59,331 nucleotides of DNA, taken from JAKAGZ01 sp964412105 (GTDB lineage: Bacteria; Bacteroidota; Ignavibacteria; Ignavibacteriales; Ignavibacteriaceae). Location: the NCBI GenBank assembly GCA_964412105.1, contig CAYPNM010000017.1, forward strand, positions 1-59,331. Direction: 5' to 3'. The notes beneath the pieces are model-generated. The model was not told the DNA's origin, ran no database searches, and worked only from the letters and a program-made list of their open reading frames with translations. Each line of letters begins with the position of its first letter. The first letter of the stretch is position 1. A program made the translations under genes and the position numbers. Of this stretch, positions 37,999 to 46,748 are shown piece by piece.

Positions 37999-40560
37999 AT
38001 GAAATTTAATCTAAATGGTATAAACAAAAGTTTTAATGGTGATCCTGAACTTCCTCTGTTGACTTATTTGAGGGAAATTGAAGGAATCATATCACCAAAA
38101 GATGGATGCGCTCCTCAGGCAACTTGCGGAGCCTGCACTGTTGAACTGAATGGAAAGGCAGTGCTTTCATGTGTCATTCCAATGAAAAAGGTTGAAAATG
38201 GGAATGTAATAACGGTTGAAGGACTAAGCGAATATAAACAGAGAACTATTGCAAATGCTTTCGTGGAAAAATGTGGTGTACAATGCGGATTCTGCATACC
38301 GGGAATTGTAATGCAGGCAAAAGTGCTGATTGATAAAAAGCCGGAACCTTCCAGGAATGAAATTGCAAATGCTTTAACTCCTAATCTTTGCAGATGTACC
38401 GGATATAAAAAAATAATTGATTCAATTGAATACGCTGCGGAAGCAATTAGAAATCATAGAGAAATTCCAAAACCAAAAAGTGATGGAAGGATCGGAGGGA
38501 AGCATCCTAAATATGATGCCGATAAACTAGCGCTTGGTCAGAGTCCATTTGTGGCAGATATGAAAATTCCCAGGATGCTTTTCGGTGCACTAAAATTCAG
38601 CGATCATCCCAGAGCAAGAGTCTTATCAATCGATACATCAAAAGCAGAAAAGCATACCGGAGTAATAAGAGTATTTACCTCAAAAGATATTCCGGGAAGC
38701 AGATTCCAGGGACTTATAATTCCAGATTGGCCGTTAATGATAAATGTAGGTGAAGAAACTAGATATGTAGGAGATGTGCTGGCAAGCGTAGTTGCGGAAT
38801 CAGAAAAAATTGCCCGTGAAGCAGTGGCGCTGATAAAAGTAGAGTATGAAGTTCTATTACCATTATCAGACCCAGAGAAAGCATTGTTAAAGGAAGCACC
38901 ACAAATTCAACCTTCTGGAAATTTGCTTTCCGAAACTATCATTAACCGCGGAAGAACTGAGCAGGCTTTAAATGATTCCGCTTATATCTCATCCGGCACA
39001 TACCAAACACAAATGATCGAACATGCTTATATGGAACCGGAATGCTCAATTGCAAGGATGGAGGATGGACGCGTAGAGATTCTTTCGCAAGGACAGGGAG
39101 TGTATGAAGATCAGAAACAGATAGCGGCTTTGCTTGGACTTCCGCTTGAAAAAGTCAGGGTAATACTTGTACCAAATGGCGGCGGATTTGGCGGTAAAGA
39201 GGATCTTTCTGTTCAGGGTCACGCAGCGCTTTTTGCTTATCACCTTAAAAAACCAGTTAAAGTATTGTTGAACAGGGATGAGTCAATAAATATGCATCCA
39301 AAGCGGCATCCCATAAGAATGAAATATACGTTAGGATGTGATAAAAACGGAAAACTCACTGCGCTCAAAGCAGATATTCTTGGCGATAGCGGCGCTTATG
39401 CATCTGTCGGAATGAAAGTCCTTGAAAGATCAGCCGGGCACGCAGCCGGTCCCTATCACATTCCAAATGTAGATATTATAAGCCGTGCTGTGTATACTAA
39501 TAATCTTCCCTGCGGCGCTATGAGGGGTTTTGGTGTTAATCAGGTTACGTTTGCAATCGAAGGTTGTATTGACGACCTGTGCGAAAAAGGAGGCTTTGAC
39601 AGATGGCAATTCCGTTATAATAATTCACTTAAAGAAGGAGATATGACATCGACCGGACAAATTATTCATAAAGGAAGCGGGGTAAGACAGACGCTACTGG
39701 CTGTTAAAGATATTTTTCAAAATGCAAAGTATGCCGGTATTGCCTGTGGGATTAAAAATACAGGGATTGGAAATGGAATGGCAGATGACGGCAAGGTAAA
39801 AATTGAAATTGTTTCACCACAAAAGGTAATTCTACACCACGGCTGGACAGAAATGGGCCAGGGGGTAAATACAATGGCTGTGCAGTTTCTTTGTCATGAA
39901 ACAGGAATTGATCCTGAAATTGTGGAAGTAAAAGTCGACACGATGGAAGATGCGTATTCGGGAATGACGACTGCATCAAGAGCGACTTCAATTATAGGTA
40001 ACTCAATTGCCAACGCTTCCATAGAATTAAAAAAAGATCTAGAGACAAAATCACTTAAAGAATTAGCTGGAAAAACTTATCGCGGTGAATGGGTGTGTAA
40101 CTGGACTACAAAACCTGGAAAGGAAGTTGATGAAATTATAACTCATTACTCATACAGCTACGCTACACAGGTTGTGATTCTGAATGAAAACGGTGAGATA
40201 GATACGGTTTACGCCGCACACGATGCAGGAAAGATAATTAATCCCGGATTATTCGAAGGCCAGATCGAGGGTTCAATTCATATGGGTATTGGTTACGCTA
40301 TTTCTGAAGATCTTGAGCTGGAAAACAGTATACCTAAAAGTACGCGCCTAAGAAAATGTGGAGTACTTCGTGCAAAAGAAACACCTAAAATGGAGGTCAT
40401 TGGAATTGAAGTACCTGATCCTCATGGCCCATATGGCGTTAAAGGTGTAGGAGAAATTGGACTAGTGCCGACTGCTGCTGCAATTGCAAATGCATTTTAC
40501 CAGTTTGATGGAACGAGATACTACAAATTGCCCATCAAAAGGAGAAATAAAATTAAATAA
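37999..40560 (+). CDS. XdhD-like molybdenum hydroxylase (2Fe-2S and molybdenum domains fused)
   Basis: An 853-residue fusion: two 2Fe-2S domains in the first ~160 residues (QATCGACTVELNGK, GVQCGFCIPGIVMQ, NLCRCTGYKKII) followed by the molybdopterin domain. It lacks an FAD domain. Active-site motifs differ from the first enzyme: NGGGFGGKEDLSVQGH keeps the Glu, AMRGFGVNQVTFAIEG has VNQ in place of GPQ, and GVKGVGEIGLVPTAAAIA holds the catalytic Glu. This matches the XdhD/'selenium-dependent hydroxylase' branch. Electrons probably go to YgfK or the neighbouring FAD subunit. Dependence on labile selenium is inferred from family membership only; no selD is in the window. It follows ygfK by 19 bases. 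Confidence 0.88.
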   Translation: MKFNLNGINKSFNGDPELPLLTYLREIEGIISPKDGCAPQATCGACTVELNGKAVLSCVIPMKKVENGNVITVEGLSEYKQRTIANAFVEKCGVQCGFCIPGIVMQAKVLIDKKPEPSRNEIANALTPNLCRCTGYKKIIDSIEYAAEAIRNHREIPKPKSDGRIGGKHPKYDADKLALGQSPFVADMKIPRMLFGALKFSDHPRARVLSIDTSKAEKHTGVIRVFTSKDIPGSRFQGLIIPDWPLMINVGEETRYVGDVLASVVAESEKIAREAVALIKVEYEVLLPLSDPEKALLKEAPQIQPSGNLLSETIINRGRTEQALNDSAYISSGTYQTQMIEHAYMEPECSIARMEDGRVEILSQGQGVYEDQKQIAALLGLPLEKVRVILVPNGGGFGGKEDLSVQGHAALFAYHLKKPVKVLLNRDESINMHPKRHPIRMKYTLGCDKNGKLTALKADILGDSGAYASVGMKVLERSAGHAAGPYHIPNVDIISRAVYTNNLPCGAMRGFGVNQVTFAIEGCIDDLCEKGGFDRWQFRYNNSLKEGDMTSTGQIIHKGSGVRQTLLAVKDIFQNAKYAGIACGIKNTGIGNGMADDGKVKIEIVSPQKVILHHGWTEMGQGVNTMAVQFLCHETGIDPEIVEVKVDTMEDAYSGMTTASRATSIIGNSIANASIELKKDLETKSLKELAGKTYRGEWVCNWTTKPGKEVDEIITHYSYSYATQVVILNENGEIDTVYAAHDAGKIINPGLFEGQIEGSIHMGIGYAISEDLELENSIPKSTRLRKCGVLRAKETPKMEVIGIEVPDPHGPYGVKGVGEIGLVPTAAAIANAFYQFDGTRYYKLPIKRRNKIK

Positions 40561-40625
40561 TTCTGATTTTCATTTTATTTATATTCACATCTTAATTTTT
40601 AATTACTTCAATACTTTATAGCGCT

Positions 40626-41255
40626 ATGAATTTATATGAATTAATCGGTTATGCTGGTTCTTTAATGGTGGCTGTTTCATTAATGATGAAAAACATAAGA
40701 CATTTACGAAATGTTAACCTAATTGGCTCTTCGACTTTTGCACTTTATGGCTTACTCCTAAAAGCTTATCCTGTTTTTCTGTTGAATGGTTTTATCGCAA
40801 TTGTTGACATTTATTATCTCTATGGAATGAATAAAAAAGAGGATTATTTTAACTTGATGCCGGCTCAAGATGAGAACCATCCTTACCTTAATAAATTCCT
40901 CGATTATTACAAAAACGATATATCAAAATATTTCCCTGATTTTTCAGTAGAAACAATTAAAGGAGCAAATTGTTTTTTTATTTTAAGAAATTTACTCCCT
41001 GTAGGGCTTTTTATTTACAAAGAATTATCACAAGAAAAAATTGAAGTTTTAATTGATTATGCTATTCCGGATTACAGGGATACCAAAAATGGAAAATTCG
41101 TCTATTATACTGAGTCAATTCTTTTAAAGGAAAAAGGCTTTAAAGAAATAATAGCAAAAACTTCGATTGCAAAACATCAGAATTATCTTGAAAAGCTGGG
41201 ATTTAAAATGGATAGTTCAAAAGCTAATTTATTTGTGAAGGAAATTGATGTGTAA
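40626..41255 (+). CDS. YgjV-like inner membrane protein with extra C-terminal domain
   Basis: A 209-residue protein. The first ~80 residues contain three hydrophobic helices of the YgjV type (YELIGYAGSLMVAVSLMM, NLIGSSTFALYGLLL, FLLNGFIAIVDIYYLYGM). The remaining ~125 residues are soluble and look like an acetyltransferase-type (GNAT) half domain, ending HQNYLEKLGFKMDSS. The function is unknown. It closes the + strand purine operon 65 bases after xdhD, and its stop at 41255 almost touches the convergent mocA stop at 41258. A role in purine use is only suggested by position. Confidence 0.7.
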   Translation: MNLYELIGYAGSLMVAVSLMMKNIRHLRNVNLIGSSTFALYGLLLKAYPVFLLNGFIAIVDIYYLYGMNKKEDYFNLMPAQDENHPYLNKFLDYYKNDISKYFPDFSVETIKGANCFFILRNLLPVGLFIYKELSQEKIEVLIDYAIPDYRDTKNGKFVYYTESILLKEKGFKEIIAKTSIAKHQNYLEKLGFKMDSSKANLFVKEIDV

Positions 41256-41257
41256 TT

Positions 41258-41881
41258 TTAGTCTCCTGAATTCAGGCTTTTCGAATAATCTTCCTGTGTA
41301 TCTATATCCTGCAAAACATTTTTGTAAGTACAATCCCATCGTTTCTTTTTAGCGATTGAGCTTTTACCGAGTTCACGGAGATTTGAGTTCTCATTTGAAC
41401 TCAAAATTAAATCAACAATTTCATTATTAAATAATATCGGGTGACCATTTCTATTATCGTATGACGGTTGAATCCAGTTATGAATTTGATCTATTTGAGC
41501 TATAAATTCTTTATAAAATTCAATTGGCAGGCCAGGCTGATCAACAAAATGGTACAAAATCCAATCACAGCTCTCAATCAAAGATAATCCTTTCTGCAAG
41601 GATGTGAACATCCCTTTTTCATAATTCTCATTTTTTACAAATCGAATTTTATCACTTGAAAAGGTATCAGAATTATTGCTGAATAATTTAATTGCTTCCT
41701 TTTGAAGTGATTCAGAATTGAAGCCAGTGACAATAATAATTTTTTCACTAACCGAATTCAGATTTAGGATAACTCTTTGAAGGAATGTCATACCTTTGTA
41801 ATCCATTAAAGGCTTGAAACTTCCCATCCTGCCTGATTTGCCGGCACTTACAATTAAGCCAGTAATTATGAGATCTTTCAT
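41258..41881 (-). CDS. mocA: MocA/YgfJ-type molybdenum cofactor nucleotidyltransferase
   Basis: A small nucleotidyltransferase (207 residues from the ATG at 41881) that in the MocA family attaches CMP to molybdopterin for xanthine-dehydrogenase-type enzymes. The nucleotide-binding motif is GLIVSAGKSGRMGSFKPL, followed by FLQRVILNL, HFVDQPGLPIEFYKEF and NRNGHPILFNNEIV. The ATG overlaps the stop of the preceding PLP-enzyme gene by 4 bases (ATGA), so I prefer it to a GTG eight codons upstream. It is the last gene of the minus-strand purine operon and would mature the hydroxylases on the other strand. Confidence 0.87.
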   Translation of the reverse strand: MKDLIITGLIVSAGKSGRMGSFKPLMDYKGMTFLQRVILNLNSVSEKIIIVTGFNSESLQKEAIKLFSNNSDTFSSDKIRFVKNENYEKGMFTSLQKGLSLIESCDWILYHFVDQPGLPIEFYKEFIAQIDQIHNWIQPSYDNRNGHPILFNNEIVDLILSSNENSNLRELGKSSIAKKKRWDCTYKNVLQDIDTQEDYSKSLNSGD

Positions 41882-43152
41882 TTCACATCTAATGTTACTA
41901 GCCACTCATTATATGATAAAACTTTTGGTGATATATTCCAATTCAGCAATGAATTTGTATCTTTTAATCCATTACCAGTAATAAGCAATAAAATTTTATC
42001 TTTCTCATTGATTTGATTTTCATTTTTGAGTTTGATGTATCCGGCCATTGTTGCGGCAGACGATGGTTCAGATAATATACCAAATTCCTGAGCTACAATT
42101 TTTTGTGCAGAAATTATTTCATCATCTGTAACTGATATAGCTCTTCCACCTGACTTTTCTATTGCGTCAGCTGCCATGTAAAGATTTCTTGGTGCCCCAG
42201 TACTAATGCTATCCGCAATTGTTTCAGCGGGAATGAATTCAAATTTACCGGATTTCATATATCTAATTAGTGCATTGCTTCCCTCCGCCTGCACGGCAAT
42301 AAATTGAGGAAGCTTTTCAATCCAGCCAAGTAAAAATAACTCTTGAAAGCCCTTATAAATTCCTGATAATATTACCCCATCACCAACCGGTACAATTATT
42401 TTTTGGGGAATTATTCCTTTAGAGGAAATAAAAATATCGTAAGCCGCTGATTTTTTGCCTTCAATGGTCAGAGGATTGTATGCAGTATTCCTGTTATACC
42501 ATTTTTTGGCAGCAGAAACTTCAAGACATAAATCAAAAGCGTCATCGTAGCTTCCATTTACCTTATAAATATTTGCGCCAAATGACTGAATCTGAATTCT
42601 TTTTGCATCCGGGATATTCTTAGGGACAAAAATATGCGAATTTATTCCAAGCCTTGCACAAATTCCAGCTAATGAAGAGCCTGCATTTCCTGTAGATGCA
42701 GCTGCAATTTCTTTTACACCAAGCTGTATTCCTTTAATAGCTGTAATAATTGAAGCACGATCTTTATATGATAAAGTAGGATTGCGAGTTTCATCCTGAA
42801 TAAATATTGGAAAATCTTCAAAATTAAACTTCAGGAATGAAGACCTGTTAAGAGCGAGCCTTTCCAATTTTTCGTCAGGAATCCCCTTCACAATTTCTTT
42901 ATTTGCTAAAAATTGAAGAGGCCATAGTTCCCGATAAAGCCAGAATTCACCAGGTCCATAATTAAGAAATTTATCCCTGGAAATAATTCTCCTTAATTTA
43001 TCATAGTTGTATACAACCTCCAGTACACCTATGAGAGGTTTACTTTTTTCTGCGGTTCCACAAGCGGGACATAAATAGTGATATTCATTCTCAATTATTT
43101 CGCTAGAAAATTCCTTACTACAATTAAAACATTTGTAAAAATATTCGTTCAT
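41878..43152 (-). CDS. Threonine-synthase-like PLP enzyme with N-terminal zinc ribbon
   Basis: A 424-residue fold-type II PLP enzyme. Cys8, Cys11, Cys28 and Cys31 form a zinc ribbon of the kind seen in some threonine and cysteate synthases. The PLP lysine is Lys130 in DETRNPTLSYKDRAS; AASTGNAGSSLAG and VPVGDGVILSGIYKG bind the cofactor ring and phosphate. It lies between ygeW and mocA, where E. coli has diaminopropionate ammonia-lyase nearby, and overlaps mocA by 4 bases. It is probably not the housekeeping threonine synthase; a diaminopropionate or related lyase in purine breakdown is my inference. Confidence 0.75.
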   Translation of the reverse strand: MNEYFYKCFNCSKEFSSEIIENEYHYLCPACGTAEKSKPLIGVLEVVYNYDKLRRIISRDKFLNYGPGEFWLYRELWPLQFLANKEIVKGIPDEKLERLALNRSSFLKFNFEDFPIFIQDETRNPTLSYKDRASIITAIKGIQLGVKEIAAASTGNAGSSLAGICARLGINSHIFVPKNIPDAKRIQIQSFGANIYKVNGSYDDAFDLCLEVSAAKKWYNRNTAYNPLTIEGKKSAAYDIFISSKGIIPQKIIVPVGDGVILSGIYKGFQELFLLGWIEKLPQFIAVQAEGSNALIRYMKSGKFEFIPAETIADSISTGAPRNLYMAADAIEKSGGRAISVTDDEIISAQKIVAQEFGILSEPSSAATMAGYIKLKNENQINEKDKILLLITGNGLKDTNSLLNWNISPKVLSYNEWLVTLDVK

Positions 43153-43157
43153 TTCTT

Positions 43158-44168
43158 TTACATGGTTTGAGCCATAATCGCTTTTGCAGTATGCAACCTG
43201 TTTTCAGCCTCATCAAACACAATTGATATTTCAGGATTATCGATGACTTCATCTGTTACCTCGTGTCCCCTATCAGCAGGAAGAGCATGCATTAGCTTAA
43301 CCTTGTCATCTGCCAGCTTTATTTTTTTATTATCACATATCCAATGCTTGTTCATCTCGAGTTTTTCTTTCATTTCTTTTTTGCACTCGTTTTCATTATT
43401 AAGAAAATAATCAACGGGATACTTACCAAACCCTCCCCAATTTTTGGGAATAACAATATGTGCTTCTTCGAAGGCCTCATTCATATCATTGACAATATTT
43501 ACACTTCCTCCTCCAATTTTTGCGTTCCTGTGTGCACTCTGAATAATATTTTCATTCAATGGAAAATCTACAGGATTTGCAATAGTCAGATTAATACCAT
43601 AGCGGGGAAAAAGCAATGCTTGTGTTTGAGGGACTGAAAGGGGTTTTGAATGTGTATCAGCATATGCCCAAGATACTGTAACTTTTAGGCCCTTAAGATC
43701 TTTACCGAAGTATTCAAAAATTGTCATTAGATCTGCAATACCCTGAAATGGATGATAAATATCATCCTGAAGCGACATAACAGGCTTGGTGGAATGTTCA
43801 GCCATCTCACTCAGGTACTTATTACCAATGCCGTAAAAGCAATTTCTCGACGCAATTCCGTGTCCCATGCGTGATAAAATTATTGAAGTATCTTTAGCGG
43901 ATTCACCGTGAGAAAGCTGCATTTTATCGGCGGTAAGATCGTGCGCGTGGCCCCCAAGCTGGGTCATTCCCGCTTCCATTGAATTCCGGGTACGAGTAGA
44001 CTGCTCAAAGAAAATCATAAAAAGGGTCTTATCTCTAAGATAGCGGGTCGGGACTTCATCTTTAAAGTTTTGTTTAAGTTCAAAAGCTGTGTCAAATATT
44101 ATATCAAGCTCTTCTTTTGACCAATTATCGCATGTTAAGAAATGCTTACCCTTAAATTTTTGTTCCAT
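43158..44168 (-). CDS. ygeW: YgeW-type knotted carbamoyltransferase
   Basis: A 336-residue member of the aspartate/ornithine carbamoyltransferase fold, shorter than E. coli YgeW (about 396). The carbamoyl-phosphate motif is EQSTRTRNSMEAG; HPFQGIADLMTIF and LMHALPADRGHEVTDEVID correspond to the other active-site loops. The segment SWAYADTHSKPLSVPQTQAL is characteristic of YgeW-like knotted enzymes. In anaerobic purine breakdown it is thought to run in the cleaving direction, turning a ureido group into carbamoyl phosphate and so allowing ATP formation. It is 5 bases upstream of the PLP enzyme gene. No carbamate kinase is in the window. Confidence 0.88.
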   Translation of the reverse strand: MEQKFKGKHFLTCDNWSKEELDIIFDTAFELKQNFKDEVPTRYLRDKTLFMIFFEQSTRTRNSMEAGMTQLGGHAHDLTADKMQLSHGESAKDTSIILSRMGHGIASRNCFYGIGNKYLSEMAEHSTKPVMSLQDDIYHPFQGIADLMTIFEYFGKDLKGLKVTVSWAYADTHSKPLSVPQTQALLFPRYGINLTIANPVDFPLNENIIQSAHRNAKIGGGSVNIVNDMNEAFEEAHIVIPKNWGGFGKYPVDYFLNNENECKKEMKEKLEMNKHWICDNKKIKLADDKVKLMHALPADRGHEVTDEVIDNPEISIVFDEAENRLHTAKAIMAQTM

Positions 44169-44203
44169 AAAATTTTCCTGCTTTTACAACTTACATTAGT
44201 GAA

Positions 44204-45388
44204 TTAATAAATCTGGCAGAAATATGCATAAAAAGCTGAAGCTTTTACGAGGTGATCAATAGGAACCTTCTCATTCGGTGCATGAGCTAATTCTTCATTC
44301 CCCGGACCAAAACCAATAACTGGAATTTTATACATCCCATTTATCATTACCCCGTTAGTTGAGAAAGTCCATTTATCTATTTTCGGTTTCTTTGCAAATA
44401 AGGATTCAAACGCTTTTATACCGTTTTGTATTACTGCGTGGTTTTCATCAATTTTCCAGGTAGGATAATATTTTTCCATTCCATAATTGAGTCCGGTAAA
44501 AGACGTTTTTTCATAATTAAGCAATTCAACTTTTGCATTCATACCTTTCACAATTTCCTTGACCTGGTTTAGAGCTAAATCCTTATCCTCACCCCAAGTC
44601 AACCTTCTATCGAGATGAATCTTTGCATAGTCTGAAACGGCACATAAAGAAGGACTTGATGAAACAAATTCAGAAATTGTTACAGTACCCTTGCCGAGAA
44701 ACGGGTCCGCAGCAAGCTGTTCATTTAACTTTTCAATTTCGAGCGCAGCCTTTGAAGCCATATAAATTGCATTTTTACCTCTCTCGGGGGCTGAACCATG
44801 AGCAGATAAACCATAAAAGGAAACCTCAATTTCCATCCTCCCGCGATGTCCACGATAAATATTAAGATTGGTTGGTTCGGTAACAATTGCACAGTCTGGT
44901 TTTATTTTATCTTCCTCAACAATATACTTCCAGCAAAGTCCGTCACAATCTTCTTCCAAAACAGTAGCAGTAAAATAAACCGTTACATCATTTTGAATTC
45001 CAAGTTCTTTGAGTATTCTTCCTGACGTTATAAATGCTGCAGGACCTCCGCTTTGATCTGCAGTTCCTCTACCGTGTACAAAGCCATCTTTTATTTCGCC
45101 TCCAAGTGGATCAAACTCCCAAGCATCCAGATTACCAAGGTCGACCGTGTCGATGTGACCATCTATCGCAATAACTTTTTTACCATTACCGATTCTACCT
45201 ATAACGTTCCCCAGTCCATCAATTTTTACTTCATCAAATCCAGCTTCTTCCATCATTCCTTTAATCAGGGTCACAACACTTTTCTCTTCTCCGCTCAGAG
45301 ATTTTATTTTAGTTATTTTAGATAAATTTCCTGCGGTATAATCTTTATAAAATTCAGCCTTTTCAAGAATTTGTTTTGCTAATTCCAT
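44204..45388 (-). CDS. ygeY: YgeY-type M20 peptidase/amidohydrolase
   Basis: A 394-residue zinc hydrolase of the M20/ArgE/DapE group. Metal and active-site motifs: AIDGHIDTVDLGNLDAW, FVHGRGTADQSGGPAAF, LEEDCDGLCW and VTEPTNLNIYRGHRG; FGPGNEELAHAPNEKVP supplies the last metal ligand. The dimerisation domain lies at about 185-295. YgeY is thought to hydrolyse a ureido or amide bond of the diureidopropionate-type intermediate in purine breakdown. It sits between ssnA and ygeW with short gaps (22 and 35 bases). Confidence 0.9.
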   Translation of the reverse strand: MELAKQILEKAEFYKDYTAGNLSKITKIKSLSGEEKSVVTLIKGMMEEAGFDEVKIDGLGNVIGRIGNGKKVIAIDGHIDTVDLGNLDAWEFDPLGGEIKDGFVHGRGTADQSGGPAAFITSGRILKELGIQNDVTVYFTATVLEEDCDGLCWKYIVEEDKIKPDCAIVTEPTNLNIYRGHRGRMEIEVSFYGLSAHGSAPERGKNAIYMASKAALEIEKLNEQLAADPFLGKGTVTISEFVSSSPSLCAVSDYAKIHLDRRLTWGEDKDLALNQVKEIVKGMNAKVELLNYEKTSFTGLNYGMEKYYPTWKIDENHAVIQNGIKAFESLFAKKPKIDKWTFSTNGVMINGMYKIPVIGFGPGNEELAHAPNEKVPIDHLVKASAFYAYFCQIY

Positions 45389-45410
45389 TTTCCCACCAAT
45401 TATTATAAAA

Positions 45411-46733
45411 TTATTTATTTATCAATTTATTAAAAAGCCTTTTTCCCTGTTCATTAATACTCTTTTTGAAGTTTTCATAATCTTTTATAAAGCGGAAATT
45501 ATTCATTAATACTTTCCCGTTTTGAACGACACTATGGACCGGCCTTTCCAAGATCCCATAAATAAAATGTCCCCAAAAATTTTCGTTTAAAAATGGAGTC
45601 GGCGGGACATAGTCCCATATTATGAAATCAGCACGGTCACCTATTATCAATGAAGTAAAATCAGGGAAATAATTTTTTATAAAATTTATTTGGCCAAAAT
45701 AGATTTTTTGAATCCATTCGAATGCTGATTCAAACGACATTCCGGAAAGTCTTCCAAGCAAAAATAATTGTTTTAATGTACGTGAAGGATTTGAACTCAT
45801 TCCATCCGTTCCACAAAGTATTGGTATATCATCAGGTATAATGCCAAATTTCGGCAAACCAACGGCATTGTTCATATTTGAATCAGGATTGAAGACAAGT
45901 GCACTTTTGCTTTTTTGAATAATTTTATAATCGCTTTTGTTTAAATAAATCCCATGAGCGAGGATACTTTTTCCATTCAACAAGGCATAATTTTCCAGTC
46001 TTTGAGTTGGAAGCTTTTTGAAATTTTTCAAACTTTTTTCAGAATCTACTTTATCTTCACATAAATGGATATGAATACCACAATTATATTTTCGCTGAAT
46101 TTCCGCCGCTTTTTTAAGAGAGGAATTTGATAAAGTAAATGACGCGTGCAAACCTATCAGACTTTTTATGTTTTCATCATATAAATGAGAATTTATAAAT
46201 TCTTCTGTTTCATTGATTCCATTTTCTGCATTTGCTTTTCCATTGCGGTCACTTATTTCAAAACAAATCGCTCCTCTTAGGTTAGATTCCTTTAATACAT
46301 CAGAGATTACATTTAGGCTGTTTTTTGCATAATTTGGTGATGAATGATGATCAAATATATATGTCACACCATTCCTGACTGATTCCATCGACGCCATTTG
46401 TGCAGATGCACGAATCATTTCTTCATCGAGAGCAAGATCGACCTTCCACCAAAGATTTTTCAGAATATTATGGAAATTGTTCATCGGACCTTTAAGTATA
46501 AGCCCTTTTGCAAGCCGGGAATAAAAATGATCATGGAAATTTATGGAAGGAATTGTCAATACTCTTCCCCCTGCATCGATTGTTTCCTTTTCAGATTTAG
46601 CCGTGTAATCAAAAGTGGAAAAATCAGTTTCGGAAATATTTGTTATTTTCCCATCAACAAAACCAATATTACCAAAAATTGGTTTGATTGAATTATTTTC
46701 TATCTGGCAAATCCAGGCATTTTTTATTTTCAT
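45411..46733 (-). CDS. ssnA: SsnA-type amidohydrolase
   Basis: A 440-residue amidohydrolase-superfamily protein that closely follows the E. coli SsnA pattern: INFHDHFYSRLAKGLI with the HxH metal pair, NILKNLWWKVDLALDEE, GVTYIFDHHSSPNYA, CGIHIHLCED, ILAHGIYLNKSD and ILCGTDGMSSNP. The C-terminal part (FIIWDYVPPTPFLNENFWGH) also matches. SsnA is a conserved member of anaerobic purine clusters and is thought to act as an aminohydrolase on a purine or ring-opened intermediate. It lies 15 bases after the second PLP enzyme gene. Confidence 0.9.
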   Translation of the reverse strand: MKIKNAWICQIENNSIKPIFGNIGFVDGKITNISETDFSTFDYTAKSEKETIDAGGRVLTIPSINFHDHFYSRLAKGLILKGPMNNFHNILKNLWWKVDLALDEEMIRASAQMASMESVRNGVTYIFDHHSSPNYAKNSLNVISDVLKESNLRGAICFEISDRNGKANAENGINETEEFINSHLYDENIKSLIGLHASFTLSNSSLKKAAEIQRKYNCGIHIHLCEDKVDSEKSLKNFKKLPTQRLENYALLNGKSILAHGIYLNKSDYKIIQKSKSALVFNPDSNMNNAVGLPKFGIIPDDIPILCGTDGMSSNPSRTLKQLFLLGRLSGMSFESAFEWIQKIYFGQINFIKNYFPDFTSLIIGDRADFIIWDYVPPTPFLNENFWGHFIYGILERPVHSVVQNGKVLMNNFRFIKDYENFKKSINEQGKRLFNKLINK

Positions 46734-46748
46734 AAGACTTAGGAAAGA

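Noticed and set aside
43344..43637. Open frame on the + strand inside ygeW
   Set aside because: It is antisense to a well-conserved carbamoyltransferase gene and shows no family features. The same holds for similar antisense frames inside ssnA, ygeY, uvrA and the phosphatases.
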